Positions 1 through 10,722 of a DNA stretch of 64,000 nucleotides are shown piece after piece. Within the stretch, counting starts at the first letter, position 1. Each line of letters starts with the position of its first letter. The DNA lies in the NCBI GenBank assembly GCA_030512295.1, contig JAULSR010000005.1, positions 2,666,001 to 2,730,000 on the forward strand, written 5' to 3'. The notes below the pieces were generated by a model that had not been told where the DNA came from, did not search any database, and saw only the letters and a list, made by a program, of their open reading frames with translations. The position numbers and the translations under genes are program-made. The stretch is from Bombardia bombarda (taxonomy: Eukaryota; Ascomycota; Sordariomycetes; Sordariales; Lasiosphaeriaceae).

Positions 1-1067
1 ATTGCCATCCTGCCAGATGTTTGGGTTAAGAACGTCACCGCGATTAGAAGCCGGAATGGGTCGCTGGCCATCTCTCCCTGGATCAGGCCGAAGGAATCGG
101 CCCAGAGTGGTGGGACTGGAAGGCTGGAGACAATGCCACGCGCTGGGCGGCCCCTGTTCTTGCCGTTTGACGGTGGTGTGTCTGTGGCCGCTGATGTTGC
201 TAGCTTTCCTTCAATTGGCGATGGCACATCAAAAAATGGCGATCTTTCGGCCTCCTTTACCCTTGTCGTAGTTCTTCTGACTTTTGCTGCTTTGCTATCT
301 TCCTGTCTGGGGTCTTGACGCTCAGTTTGGTGTATGTGGTGAGCTTTCAAATTCTGGTCAGGGACTAAGTATTGATCCAGTTCACTTTGCCTCTCCACGG
401 ACGTTGCACGGTTTGCTGAGAAGGCTTGCGATACAGCCAAGCTGCCTGTGATGGTAACCGCTTGTTGATCTTGCCTCTTTCCCGCTTTTCCCCTAACCAG
501 TCTGGACTTTTGTTGGAGTTGGCTTAACGACTGTGTGCTCGCCCTCGTGCCCAAGGTGTGCTGACCTGCCCCTTCTTGATTACTGCTTTCTTTGAGTTCG
601 GCCCAGAAAGGTGACACCCCCTTGCCAACTTGTTTGCTTTTTAAGGTATCCTTTCCCTCTTCACCCTGAACTGTTGAGGATTGGCGCGCTCTGCTGCTTC
701 CATGTCGCTTTCGTTGCCCAGCGTTCGAATCACTTGACCCAGAGGAATCGGTCAAATCGTTGACCCGACCTGTGAGAATGAGACCCAAGAATGGTACCAA
801 GCTTGGCTGGTGGCTTGTACTGCAGTCATCGCCAACCAATGTCAGGGTTTTGTGTCTGATCGCCGTGGCACATTCGATTAGCATATCCCACTCCTCGACA
901 CCGCGCATAAGGCTCAGCCGATAGAGTTCCTTCAGGTCATCTAAAGGCCCTTTACCAGAGGCGACGACGGAGCGCAAAAAGTCCTTGGCTGCTTCATCAG
1001 CCACATCAAAGCCTTCAAGCATCTGACCCGCCAGGGCGAGAGCAACAGACTCAGATGGCGTCGTCAT
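1..1067 (-). CDS. MBD4-like HhH-GPD DNA glycosylase, 3' end missing
   Basis: One uninterrupted reading frame starts at ATG 1065-1067 and runs off the left edge after 355 codons. The first 300 residues are low-complexity, polar and Lys/Arg/Ser-rich, with no domain I can name. The last visible residues (about 325-355) read GLIQGEMASDPFRLLIAV followed by TFLTQTSGRMA. This matches the start of the HhH-GPD domain of MBD4-type thymine/uracil mismatch glycosylases (pattern DPF/WxLLIA..FL..TSGKMA). Such enzymes excise T or U opposite G, for example after 5-methylcytosine deamination, and act in nuclear base-excision repair. The catalytic Asp and the helix-hairpin-helix lie beyond the window. Fungal members usually carry a long disordered N-terminus, as here. 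No intron is needed in the visible part. Family assignment rests on about 30 residues, so it is fairly but not fully secure. Confidence 0.72.
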   Translation of the reverse strand, partial: MTTPSESVALALAGQMLEGFDVADEAAKDFLRSVVASGKGPLDDLKELYRLSLMRGVEEWDMLIECATAIRHKTLTLVGDDCSTSHQPSLVPFLGLILTGRVNDLTDSSGSSDSNAGQRKRHGSSRARQSSTVQGEEGKDTLKSKQVGKGVSPFWAELKESSNQEGAGQHTLGTRASTQSLSQLQQKSRLVRGKAGKRQDQQAVTITGSLAVSQAFSANRATSVERQSELDQYLVPDQNLKAHHIHQTERQDPRQEDSKAAKVRRTTTRVKEAERSPFFDVPSPIEGKLATSAATDTPPSNGKNRGRPARGIVSSLPVPPLWADSFGLIQGEMASDPFRLLIAVTFLTQTSGRMA

Positions 1068-1793
1068 GTCTGGCTTCCTCGATTCATCAGTATTGGTGGA
1101 ATCATTGACGTGCCTCCGTTGACTATGCGGATGCTCATGCCGCGCAAACAGTTGCCACTGTCGGAATGAAAATGATGAGCGGGGTACGCTGAGAACAAAT
1201 GAGATGAGGAGGCTGATTGTCGGTTTCAGCCGAAAATGAAAAAGCACATCGCAGTTGCTGCCCTTTTATCGTGCCCCACGCACGGGGGTGTTAATCATCC
1301 CAGATAAGGAGGACGGGAAAGCACAGAGTAGGTACTGTAAAGAGAGTCAGCTGAGGGATGTTCTTTGTGAATTTCCAAAACGAGGTGAAGTGGCAATGGC
1401 TTGCGCCTAATCCCTAGTCGCTCCTGTGTAACACGATCTGAGTACGCCAGCTAACAAACATGGGCCAATATCATCAGAATCAAAGAATCTGACAGACCTC
1501 GCGCGCTCGAGCATGCGGTTACCTAGACAAACCCTCGACCATGGATCGGGGTTTATGCTATCCATCAAAGCTAAAAGAAAAGTCTAAGGTAGCTTGTATT
1601 GAAACCGAAAACACTTGATTTACACTCTACAGCCTCCGATCTACCCCCTTCTCCACTCAGCACTACCCCTATCAATAGTAGCCCTTCGTTTTTTCCCTCC
1701 CGTCTACGCGAAATAGAGCAACACGGGGGAGCTCTGGCAGTATATGGTACATACAAGAGAGGTGAAAGATGTTGGCGTGACTTCACCCCAGGA
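1068..1793. other. Intergenic, 5' of glycosylase and 3' of CYT1
   Basis: About 725 nt with stop codons in all frames and no recognisable gene. It should hold the glycosylase promoter/leader and the CYT1 terminator. No repeat or motif stands out. Confidence 0.6.
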
Positions 1794-3193
1794 TTAGAGG
1801 CGGGTAGGACCGGAATGACCCGACTTGGGCGGGTCATAGACAATCTTTCTCGACTTGATGTAGGCCCACTTGTACCGCTTGACCCAGACGCTCAGCGCAA
1901 ACAGCACCGACGTGACCACCAAAACCTTCATGCCCATCCGCTTCCGGTCGTCCATCTCGGGCTCGGCGGCCCAGTTGAGGAACTCGGTCACATCCTTAGC
2001 CATCTGCGAGGTAGACGCGGGTGTCTCGTCCTCGTAATCGACGAGGCCATCGTAAAGGACACGAGCCATGGCGATACCGGTTCCGGGGAAGTAAGGGTTG
2101 AAGTTGAGGCCATCACCGACGGTGGCACCTGCAGGGGCCTCCTCGGGATATCCGGTCAGCAGAGAGAAGATGTAGTCGCAACCGCCATGGCGAGCCTTGA
2201 CCATCAAGCTCAGATCGGGGGGGAGGGCGCCGTTGTTGGCGAACCGAGCGGCCTCGTCGTTGGCGTAGGGGGCGGGGAGATAGTCGGACAGCTTGCCGGG
2301 GCGCTTCTCAATCTCGCCCTGGTCGTTGGGCTCGGTATCGTACTCGTTTTCCTCAGCCAGCGCCTTGGCCTCGTCGACAGTCAGGATGGTGCCGACAAGT
2401 GTCCGGTAGGGCACCCTGCTCAGCGAGTGGCACGAGGCGCAGACTTCCCGGTACACCTGGAAGCCTCTTCGGAGTCTGTAAAGCATCTCGTGAGTCATGC
2501 ACCGAAATACGGCGGGGTGGACGATCGCTTACGCCTGGTGATCGAAGGTCTTGAACCACTGCTGGTGGACCCAGGGATACTTGGTAGGGTGCAGACTGCA
2601 TGCGTGGTCAGCTCTGTATCTCGGTCTCGCTGGGGCAGCGGCGCGTTGCCCTGAAGAGGCCGAATATGCCGCAAGGGATGGATTCGACCTCGGCTCATGG
2701 GCAACAGGGAACCATTTGTTGTTGGGCCAAGCACTCACCCTTCCTCAGCCGGCGACGTGGCGTGTGCGGTAGGTCCGTAGAGGTGATAATACCAGGCAAT
2801 GGAGCCGGCGGCGACGGTGGTTGCTGCGACGGCGGCAATGTTGAGTCCGACGGGCGAGGACTGGGCGGCCGATCCGGAGCTCGAGGAAGATGCGGCACGC
2901 TGGCAAGAAACGCACGCCAGTTAGCTTTCTTTGATCCATCGCAGCGGCTGTCTCGGGGCCGCTGTGGCATCTCGAAGCTCTCGCGGTCCCGTGGGGATGG
3001 CCCATCTGGTATCGTGGCCGCAATTGGAGAGGCAGGGAGGCAGGGAGGCAGAGGCGAGACGCGATCGGAGCCGGTGGTAAGCTTGCTCTTGCATCATGGC
3101 ATGCCGTCAGAGACCTACCTTGGTAAATTTGATGGCGCCATTTTTCGCGCTGGCCAACGTGCGCGTCGAGCGCAGGCAAGACCTCGCCAGCAT
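1794..3193 (-). CDS. CYT1: Cytochrome c1, heme protein of complex III
   Basis: Four exons: 3119-3193, 2739-2899, 2533-2595, 1794-2475, giving 326 residues (fungal homologues are about 330). Phases join cleanly. The protein starts MLARSCLRSTRTLASAKNG, an Arg/Ser-rich mitochondrial presequence, followed by the bipartite sorting helix (NIAAVAATTVAAGSIAWYYH). The mature part has LHPTKYPWVHQQWFKTFDHQ, the CASCH heme-attachment motif (CxxCH), conserved stretches around SLSRVPYRTLVG and PPDLSL, and the axial Met region (NPYFPGTGIAMA). A C-terminal membrane anchor (MKVLVVTSVLFALSVWVKRY) and basic tail follow. It passes electrons from the Rieske protein to cytochrome c in the bc1 complex of the inner membrane. 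Two paired CCAAT boxes lie upstream. Assignment is essentially certain. Confidence 0.97.
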
Positions 3194-3247
3194 GTTGGGC
3201 AAGCTGTGCGGAGCTTAGGACAGTGTCGCGGTTGGATTGACAAGGCA

Positions 3248-3388
3248 ATTGGCTGCCAATGTCTTGTTCTGAAGGTTTGGCGAAGGCTCGAACAGGTGAA
3301 GGTCGACGGCGCCCGTCAGTTCTGCGTAGGTTTCTCGAATTTCGGGTTTCTTAGGAACTCGGCCGGTCTGATTGGCTGTGCCAATCAC
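3248..3388 (-). promoter_or_regulatory. Two inverted CCAAT-box pairs upstream of CYT1
   Basis: ATTGG-3nt-CCAAT lies at 3248-3260 and ATTGG-5nt-CCAAT at 3372-3386. The second sits in an 8-bp perfect inverted repeat (TGATTGGC/GCCAATCA, 3370-3388). They are about 55-67 and 179-193 nt upstream of the CYT1 ATG. The HAP2/3/5 CCAAT-binding complex controls respiratory-chain genes in fungi, so these are plausible activator sites. Function is inferred from position only. Confidence 0.5.
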
Positions 3389-4088
3389 AGGCTGGCTCGC
3401 CCAGCGCCGGTCGATTGATTTTCCGTCAAAGCGCTCCCCATAAACGTACCTGTCTACAGAGCAGGGAACCTCCCATACAGTGGCAGCCCACGCAGAGATG
3501 CAGGTACCCTTGCGGTAGGTGTCCCGTACCCAGGTACCTCAGGAGCTCAGATATGATCCCACCAGCCCGCCCGCCCGGAACGTCCCGCCCATGCTCACGA
3601 CTGCGGAAGGACCAACCTTGGGTGTTTGTTTGGAGCTTCCAAAGTGCCCATTGTATGTACAGTCAGTCATTCATGGTCATCCTCGGCCATTTCTCCCACA
3701 TGCGCCTCACCAACCTTTCTGGCATTTTACTGTATAACCACCTATCTAGTGAAGCATCTACTAACCCATCTTGTCTACGCATGCCATCTAGTCACCTGTT
3801 TGATCATGGTGCCCAATCTGATTTTATCAGACCCGCCAGCAAAAAGCCTGAGATTTTGACATCTCGCTCCCCCAATGATTTCCGCAAGGTGGAGTAAAAA
3901 TACTTTTTCTGTATCAAATTTCACTTTTGAGATACCCCGACGCCGGAGACAAGAACAAAGAAAAGAAGGATAAGAAAAATAGCTAGATCAGATCCTGCTC
4001 GACGGTTTGAGACGAGTTGTGGCGACCAAGGAGTATCGCTGCATATGGAAACCCGGAGCTATTTCTCTTCTCTGGCCTGCATAGCCTG
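3389..4088. other. Intergenic, CYT1 upstream to ARO3 3' end
   Basis: No gene recognised. Apparent open frames here are short and lack family features. The stretch 3890-4080 probably holds the ARO3 3' UTR. Confidence 0.55.
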
Positions 4089-5379
4089 TTAGTTTGTGCC
4101 ATGAGCCTCTCTCCGCTTCTTTACGGCCTTTGCGAGGGTATCTAGGACGTCGACCGTGTCCTCCCATCCAATACATGCATCGGTAATGCTGACGCCGTAC
4201 TTGAGGCCCGACTTGCCCTCCTTAGGGACCTTCTGGTTACCTGCTTGGTCGTTAGAAATCGACACGGATCAAACTTCTCATCGGAAAGACGACTTACCCT
4301 CGTTGACGTTGCTCTCGATCATGACGCCCATAATCCCGGACTCTCCGTTTTCAATCTGCTCGGCCAGCGCCGCCGCGACCTTCGGCTGGTTCTTGTGGTC
4401 CTTCATCGAGTTGCCATGGCTGCAATCCACCATCAACCGCTGCCGCAGCCCAGACTTGGCGAGTGATGCCTTGGCCTCGGCAATGCTCTTCGCATCGTAG
4501 TTGGTGCCCTTGGTTCCGCCGCGCAAAATCACGAAGCAGTCCTCGTTGCCCACCGTGCCTACAATCGCCACCACACCGGGCTTCGTCACCGACAGGAAGT
4601 GGTGGGGATGCCTGACCGCGCCAATAGCATCAATGGCAACACCCAGCGTTCCGTCAGTGCCGTTCTTGAAACCCACCGGGAAACTCAGGCCGCTAGCCAG
4701 TTCACGGTGAAGCTGGCTCTCGGTCGTCCGCGCGCCCACGGCGCCAACACTGAGCAGATCGGCCAAAAACTGAGGGCTGATAGTGTCCAGCATCTCGCTG
4801 GCAATAGGCATACCCTTGTCCGTAAGGTCCACGAACAGTTGCCTGCTCAGGCGCAAGCCCTTGTTGATCTTGAAGCTGTTGTCGATGTCGGGGTCGTTGA
4901 TCAAACCCTTCCAGCCCACCGTCGTGCGCGGTTTCTCCAGATACGACCGCATCACAATCAAGAGCTCGTCTTTGTGCTTCTCCTTCTCCTTCATCAGCAT
5001 GTCGCAGTACTTGAGGGCGGCCACTGGGTCGTGGATGGAGCAGGGTCCGATGATAACAAGGAGTCGTTCTTTGGCATCGGTGCCATTGACAATGGCGACC
5101 ACTTCCTCGCGGCTATCGATCACAGTGCGTTTGGATTGGGCCGTCTGGGGGATCTCGTGTTGGAGCAAATCGGGCGGTGTCAACGGATTGTAGCCGCGAA
5201 CTGGCGCATAGCAAGTAAGTAAGCTGTCAAGTCTGTCCGATTGTCGCGCAACTGTCACATACTCCGCCAGTCTTCACTCTCTTCCTTGTTGCCGACATTC
5301 TTGTTCTCGATATAGAAGGACTGTAGGCCACGGTGAGTCAGCCCAGGTCAAGTCAACGGGCAGTGGGCAGTGGGCAGTG

Positions 5380-5411
<32 letters not shown>

Positions 5412-5437
5412 ACGTTTTCCGTTGGACTTACCGACAT
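4089..5437 (-). CDS. ARO3: DAHP synthase, Aro3 (Phe-type) class
   Basis: Four coding exons: 5432-5437 (only ATG TCG), 5263-5320, 4298-5200, 4089-4240, giving 372 residues, the usual fungal length. It condenses phosphoenolpyruvate and erythrose 4-phosphate to DAHP, the first step of the shikimate pathway, in the cytosol. Class I hallmarks are visible: GPCSIHDP, RSYLEKPRTTVGWKGL, EMLDTISPQF, GARTTESQLHRELASGLS, GFKNGTDG, VDCSHGNS, and the C-terminal GVSITDACIGWEDT. The N-terminus (IENKNVGNKEESEDWRIRGY, then NPLTPPDLLQHEIP) and VDCSHGN resemble yeast Aro3 rather than Aro4, which suggests the phenylalanine-inhibited isoform; feedback class should be tested. Intron 1 (5321-5431) holds simple repeats and a TGACTCA site. 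The tiny first coding exon is unusual but splice sites and homology support it. Confidence 0.95.
5334..5340 (-). promoter_or_regulatory. TGACTCA, putative Gcn4/CPC1 site in ARO3 intron 1
   Basis: A perfect 7-bp TGACTCA (TGAGTCA on +) lies 14 nt from the acceptor of ARO3 intron 1. Aromatic amino-acid genes are classic targets of the Gcn4/CPC1 general-control activator. An intronic position, downstream of the ATG, is atypical, so function is only suggested. Confidence 0.35.
5360..5415. repeat. Tandem GGGCAGT and GGGCGC repeats within ARO3 intron 1
   Basis: About four units of GGGCAGT are followed by about four GGGCGC units, all inside the 111-nt first intron. It is a GC-rich microsatellite and likely length-variable. 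Confidence 0.8.
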
Positions 5438-6140
5438 CGTTGATGGTACCAAGTGTTCTCGGTGCAAATACTAGTCCAATTGGTACTTGTAATTTTTAGG
5501 TCTTTTTTCTATTTTGGTAAGAAAGCTTACGAAGAAATGCTGTGCCAAACGTTGAAGATGGTGCTACCAAGGTTCAGCATGCTACATCTAATTTTTGGAG
5601 GGGCACTCTGGATGACTCCATGGTGTGGGGTCAAAACTTTCGCTAGACTAGCCGGCCGATGGCGGGCAAGCAAGTCCGGCTGGGGTTGGGGAAAATCATG
5701 GTGGACACTCGGGCCACCTGCATAATCATTGATATTCAAGATTTTATTTTTTTGCAGGCAATTACTACGTGCACAGCCGTGAGCAGGCTGTAAGTTGAGG
5801 TAGGTAGCCGAGTACACAGATGACAGTATTCGTGCAAGTACTGAAATAACTCCGCTGAGTGGGTCAGTCACGAAGATTCATCATTCAACTGTAGATGAAG
5901 CATCATATCACCGTCTTTCTAATCCAGGACCTCTAGAATATGATACTTAAAAGGTACCTTAGCTCCATAATCCTAACGAGTGAATACCCGTGAAAAGTAC
6001 CTACGTACTTGTATTTAAGTAGGCTAGTGCTAGTTGAGGTAGGACGGATAACTTCCTGCCAAGAGTAATTACTGTTGTCAAAGTTGCCTCAAGATCTTCG
6101 ACTAAGCAACACAGTTCCAGACTAGTACCAGGGTGGGTGG
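5438..6140. other. Intergenic, ARO3 promoter side
   Basis: About 700 nt, AT-richer than flanking genes, with no gene. Several TACCT/AGGTA half-words occur (5950-6040). It probably holds the ARO3 promoter and leader, and the 3' UTR of the next gene. Confidence 0.55.
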
Positions 6141-6982
6141 TTAATCGACCTTGATAGGATTAAAGGCTTCCTTCCTGAATTGGTCGATGCCATTTATCTT
6201 GCCATATAGCCACTTGAGCAGCATTGTGCTGCCGGTCATCAGAACAGCCGAGACGGTGAAGAGCAAGACGCGCTGCCAAGTCTGGAGGATGTCAAAAATG
6301 GGATAGGGATACCTGCAGTTCACGGTCGATTAGCTATTACATACACACAGTGTCCCTGGCTAGGTCACGCTAGATGCATACCACCCATTTATTGAAAAGC
6401 AGTACTCGACCCAACCCCAGTACAGGAAGGCCAGTACCATGCTGATAGACATGGCGCCATATGCCTTGATGGTCCAAGGGGGACTCAACAACATCAAATC
6501 AAGAGTCAACATGATGGCCGGCATTGCATGGAACCCGCTGTCATGTGCTCGACCGGTTAATCAACTGTCGGACACGGCGGTGATACGGTGGCCAGGGGGA
6601 CGTACAAGTCTGGGATGAAGGGTAGTTCTATCTCGGGAGGTACTACCAGGTGCTTGTCGATGGCACAAAGACCCCAATAGAGGATGCTGACAAGGACCTC
6701 GAGGGGAGCCGAGCAGACCGAAAGAACGTTCTTGAGGTCAAAAAGCCGGCGATTCCTCGTCAGATCGGCAAGCAGGCCGGACGCGAAGGTCATGGTGGCC
6801 AATGCCAACCCAATTATTGTCAGAAACTGGAAGTCACCTCCAAACCCCTTGTGGAGGTCATTTGGGTATAGCTGCAGGTATGCAAAGTTGCCTGAGAAGG
6901 AGAGCAGTCCTATGACGTGTATGATGGCAGAGAAGCTCGGCGAGGGAGAGGAGAACCGTTGCAAATGATGGTGGCCTGCCAT
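6141..6982 (-). CDS. FAR-17a/AIG1-like integral membrane protein
   Basis: Three exons: 6606-6982, 6382-6537, 6141-6312, giving 234 residues. The sequence has about six hydrophobic segments and family landmarks: an N-terminal helix (IIHVIGLLSFSGNFAYLQ), FGGDFQFLTIIGLALATMTF, a lumenal-type PDFGFHAMPAIML segment with the conserved His, SPPWTIKAYG, and a WYPYP motif before the last helix. AIG1/ADTRP proteins are threonine hydrolases of fatty-acid esters of hydroxy fatty acids in animals. Fungal members are annotated as FAR-17a/AIG1-like and their substrates are mostly unknown. The Thr nucleophile of the family should lie in the N-terminal half (several Thr near residue 50-60). Divergent with the cyclophilin gene 687 nt away. 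Family assignment is good; enzyme activity is inferred. Confidence 0.88.
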
Positions 6983-7669
6983 TCTCGGAAATTTGCGGTG
7001 CTGTAGCTAGAGTACTTGTCGTCGAGCGGAGCGAGAAAGGGTTTTGAATAAAGAGACGTGCTATGTTGTTCGACAGAGCACCGAAAACTAGGTGGATTAA
7101 TCGTAAAATCACGACGAGATATCTATAATAAGGGTCTTGTTTTGCACCAAATGAGCTGCTTTGCTGAGGATATAAACAACTAAATGGAATTTGAAGACTG
7201 CTATAGATGTGCAGATGGAACACTCGGCAGAGACGGGACAAGGTGAACAATTAGTCCCATATTCGTACTACGTCAGGTAGCTGATGTACTGTACAAGAGT
7301 ACCTTAGGTACCTAGGTACCTGCCTAGGTACTATGGAACATTGGGGCTGACATGGTGGGTCTGAGCCAAGCAGCATTGGATGGAGTTCTCCATGTTTCCG
7401 GTTCCAAGTGGGTCCGACCCGACCTGTAGCCTATCAACCTACATACACTATTACGAGCCCTGGCACTTTGCAGACTCCACAGCAAACGAAGCCTACAGAG
7501 CGCGACGATCCATAATTGGAACTAGGTACCTACTGAACTCCCGCCGTCGTGCTACCGTACGTGCTGAGCTACAGTTATGATATTGCTGGTAAATTGGTTT
7601 GCGACTGGCATCATACAAAAACACCATACCGACCCACAGACAACATAGAAGACTGTCCAAGCTCCAGAG
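6983..7669. other. Divergent promoter region, AIG1-like / WD40-cyclophilin
   Basis: No gene. The stretch 7299-7331 contains TACCTTAGGTA, then the exact palindrome TACCTAGGTA (7309-7318), then another CCTAGGTA. These may be promoter or unwound-repeat elements (see the dispersed word in findings). Confidence 0.55.
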
Positions 7670-9715
7670 ATGGCGGGAAACAATAGCGACGACGATGCCA
7701 AGTCCAACAAGCGCAGCCATGCCGACTTTACTGAACGCGATGGCTCTGGTACGCCTTTGTGCCCTAATGCCCTGACGCCCTATCCTATCCTATCCTATCC
7801 TGTCCTCACCTTTTACTTAGACCAGACGAGGCCCTGAGCTGACCGATGCCCGAGTCTAGAAAGCTCCTCGGAAGATGACATGGGCCCACAGCTGCCCTCG
7901 GCAGCGCCCAAGAAGAAGCAGCGCGTCCTTCCCTACGAGAAACTATATGTCGAGGCTCTGCCCAAGTCGGCGCGCTACTCCAAGTCTTTGATGCACAAGG
8001 AGCAGCTGTCGTATCTGACCATGACCACGCTGACCGACTTCCTCATCACATCCTCAGTCGATGGCGTTGTCAAGTTCTGGAAGAAGGTTGCCGATGGCAT
8101 CGAGTTTGTCAAGGAGTTCAAGGCGCACCAGGGCGAAATCACATCTGTGTCATCGAGCGCAGACGGCCGAAGCTTCGCCACTACCGGCCTAGACAAGACA
8201 GTCAAGCTATTCGACGTCATCACTTTCGATCTCCTAGCCGTGCTCCAGCTTGACTTTGTGCCCAGGTGTCTTTGCTGGGTTCATCAAAAAGGGGCCCCTC
8301 TCCCCCTCCTAGCTGTTTCCGACCACGAGAAAGCCATCATCCGTCTTTACGACGGTAGAGGCGAGACACAAGCACCTATCCACACCATAAATGGCCTGCA
8401 TCGAAGCCCTGTGGCCCTCATGGCCTTCAACGACAAGTTTGATTGCGTCATATCGGCCGACGATTCTGGCATGATTGAGTACTGGCGGCCGAGCGGTTCG
8501 TACGACAAGCCGGACAACGTTTTTCAATACAAGAGCTCAACCAATCTTTTCGAGTTCAAAAAGGCAAAGTCTGTGCCGACGTCCATGACGCTCTCGCCTG
8601 ACGGAACCCGCTTAGCCACAGTCTCCTTCCCAGACCGCAAGATTCGCATTTTTGACTTTGTTTCGGCCAAACTTTATCGAACTTATGATGAGTCTCTGAA
8701 CGTCATCGAGGAGATGCAACAGGCCGGAACAGCACTGCAGAAGTTGGACCCTGTAGAATTCGGCCGCCGGCTTGCTCAGGAGCGCGAAATCGAGTCTCCG
8801 GGTGTGCGCGACAAGTTCAATGTCATCTTCGACGAATCTGGGAATTTCATCTTGTTTGGCTCCTATTTGGGGATCAAGGTTCTGAACACATACACAGACC
8901 AAGTAGTAAAGGTGTACGGAAGGGAAGAAGGCTTCCGCCCTCTGAGTTTGGCTCTATATCAGGGCCAGCCACAGAGGAAGGGCGTGACTACCGTTGCCAT
9001 GGCGGCATCAAACAACCCCCTCCTACAGGAGTCCGAAACAAGAGACCCTTTGTTGATCGCGACAGGGGTGGGCAGGGTTCGCTTCTATATGTTCAGCAAT
9101 GACGAGGAGATTTCCAAGTCAAGCAGGGATGTGCAGAATGAGAAGCCTGTCGTTTTAGGCCAAAAAAAGGCGGAGCAAAAGAAGAAGATCGAGACAGGCA
9201 CAGCCGCCATCATCCACACTACCTACGGCGATATCCATATCCGACTTTTTCCGGATGCCGCACCGAAGGCAGTAGAAAACTTTGTGACCCATTCGAAACG
9301 CGGATACTACAATAATACCATCTTCCACCGGGTAATACGGAAGTTCATGATACAGTGTGGAGATCCTCTAGGAGATGGCACAGGCGGTGAGAGCATTTGG
9401 GAGAGGGAGTTTGAAGACGAATTCAGCAGTCTGAAGCACGACAAGCCATACACTGTCAGTATGGCCAATGCTGGCCCTAATACGAATGGAAGTCAGTTCT
9501 TTATCACAACTGAGAAGACAGTAAGCCAACCCTACCCATGATATGCTTAAGGTTGACCTTGCTGACATACTCTTTAGCCATGGCTAGACAATAAGCACAC
9601 CATTTTTGGGCGCGCGGTACAGGGCTTAGACGTGATTCACAGGATCGAGAACGTGAGGACATATAAAGAGAAACCAGAGGAGGATGTCAAAATCCTCAAT
9701 ATTGACATTGCCTAG
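7670..9715 (+). CDS. WD40-repeat peptidyl-prolyl isomerase, PPWD1-like
   Basis: Three exons: 7670-7748, 7860-9520, 9578-9715, giving 625 residues (human PPWD1 is 646). An acidic N-terminus leads into KKKQRVLPYEKLYVEALP and then WD40 repeats (about residues 65-430; for example VDGVVKFWKK, GLDKTVKLFD, FPDRKIRIFD). A C-terminal cyclophilin domain follows (about 470-625) with FHRVIRKFMIQCGDPLGDGT, NTNGSQFFITT, and PWLDNKHTIFG. The catalytic Arg (FHR), the FMIQ residues and the cyclosporin-site Trp are present. In other eukaryotes this protein associates with the spliceosome, and it catalyses cis-trans isomerisation of X-Pro bonds. The last intron splits the domain just before PWLD. Intron 1 carries a (TATCC)n-like tract. 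Assignment is firm. Confidence 0.95.
7779..7804 (+). repeat. TATCC pentanucleotide repeat in an intron
   Basis: About four to five units of CCTAT/TATCC within intron 1 of the WD40-cyclophilin gene. Confidence 0.7.
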
Positions 9716-10722
9716 CCCCCGGCCATGTCACCTCGACGGGGGGGGTTGATCTCCCATTAACAACTTGGTCCAAAATCGTCGAACCTCCAAAAGGATTTAC
9801 TATCCGGTCCTTTTATTTGGGGCCGAAGCAAGGATCAAATGTATATCAGGCGGCCTGCGTAAAGCAGCACCTAACAATACCCAGCCATGTTACTAGGTAG
9901 ATATGAATTGCTGTTACCGGTTACATTGTCTTATTGACACACCGGTATGCTGTCCTCGGACACTTGCCGTTGATTTGGCACAAAACTCTGAGAAGTGTAT
10001 CGCGACTCCATGGATCCCGTACCGTACTTCCAATACTTTTGTCGGTTCCTGTGATACCATTCAAGTGTGTGCCTTCTTCCAAAGCGACTACGTACGTCTT
10101 AGTTCCTGCATGACAGCACAAGAGCAATTTCTTTTCGTGAAACCTATTCGGCAACGTAGAAAAATAAACTGTCAGCACATGGATATAAATATTCTTGACC
10201 TCAGCATATTACTGGCTTATGATCGATCAATAGACATCTATAAAAGAATCGCGTACCGAAACCTATTACATCTCTTGCTGCCTAATGATTGCCCCTGATT
10301 TCGAAGGAAGCAGAAGAAATTTTAAGTCTTGCAATAACCGAGGCGCACCACACGCTTAGTATTTGTGCGACATAGTGCGATATATTCAGTCACATCCCTT
10401 CCGGCAAAACAGTACACGAAGACCTAAAAGCCATGATGATCTTGTATGTACTGGAATAGCGCGCTAGATGTCTCAGGTTCTTGAGAGCTGCACTGGATCA
10501 AAATGTTACACATAAAAATCCATACCCAGTACACATTTAGGAGTTCCTACCCCGGACACCGAGAGCGCCAGAAGAAAGCCCCCCCCTGGGAAACTGTCGT
10601 TTGATTCCCGTCTCCCAATTTTGTGTCCAGCCAGCCCAGCCAGCCCATACAAAGGACGTATAATGTAGTATCGCCGAGTTCACCCTTGTTGCTGGATCCA
10701 GTCATACATTCCCCGCCGTCAA
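9716..10722. other. Convergent intergenic region
   Basis: About 1 kb between the ends of the cyclophilin gene and NUP84, relatively AT-rich. A 131-codon open frame at 9903-10298 shows no family features and looks accidental. 3' UTRs and terminators are expected here. Confidence 0.55.

Noticed and set aside
1599..2654. 351-codon open frame on + opposite CYT1
   Set aside because: It is antisense to the clearly homologous CYT1 exons, a by-product of GC-rich codon use.
9903..10298. 131-codon open frame on +
   Set aside because: Biased composition, no family features, lies in a convergent 3' region.
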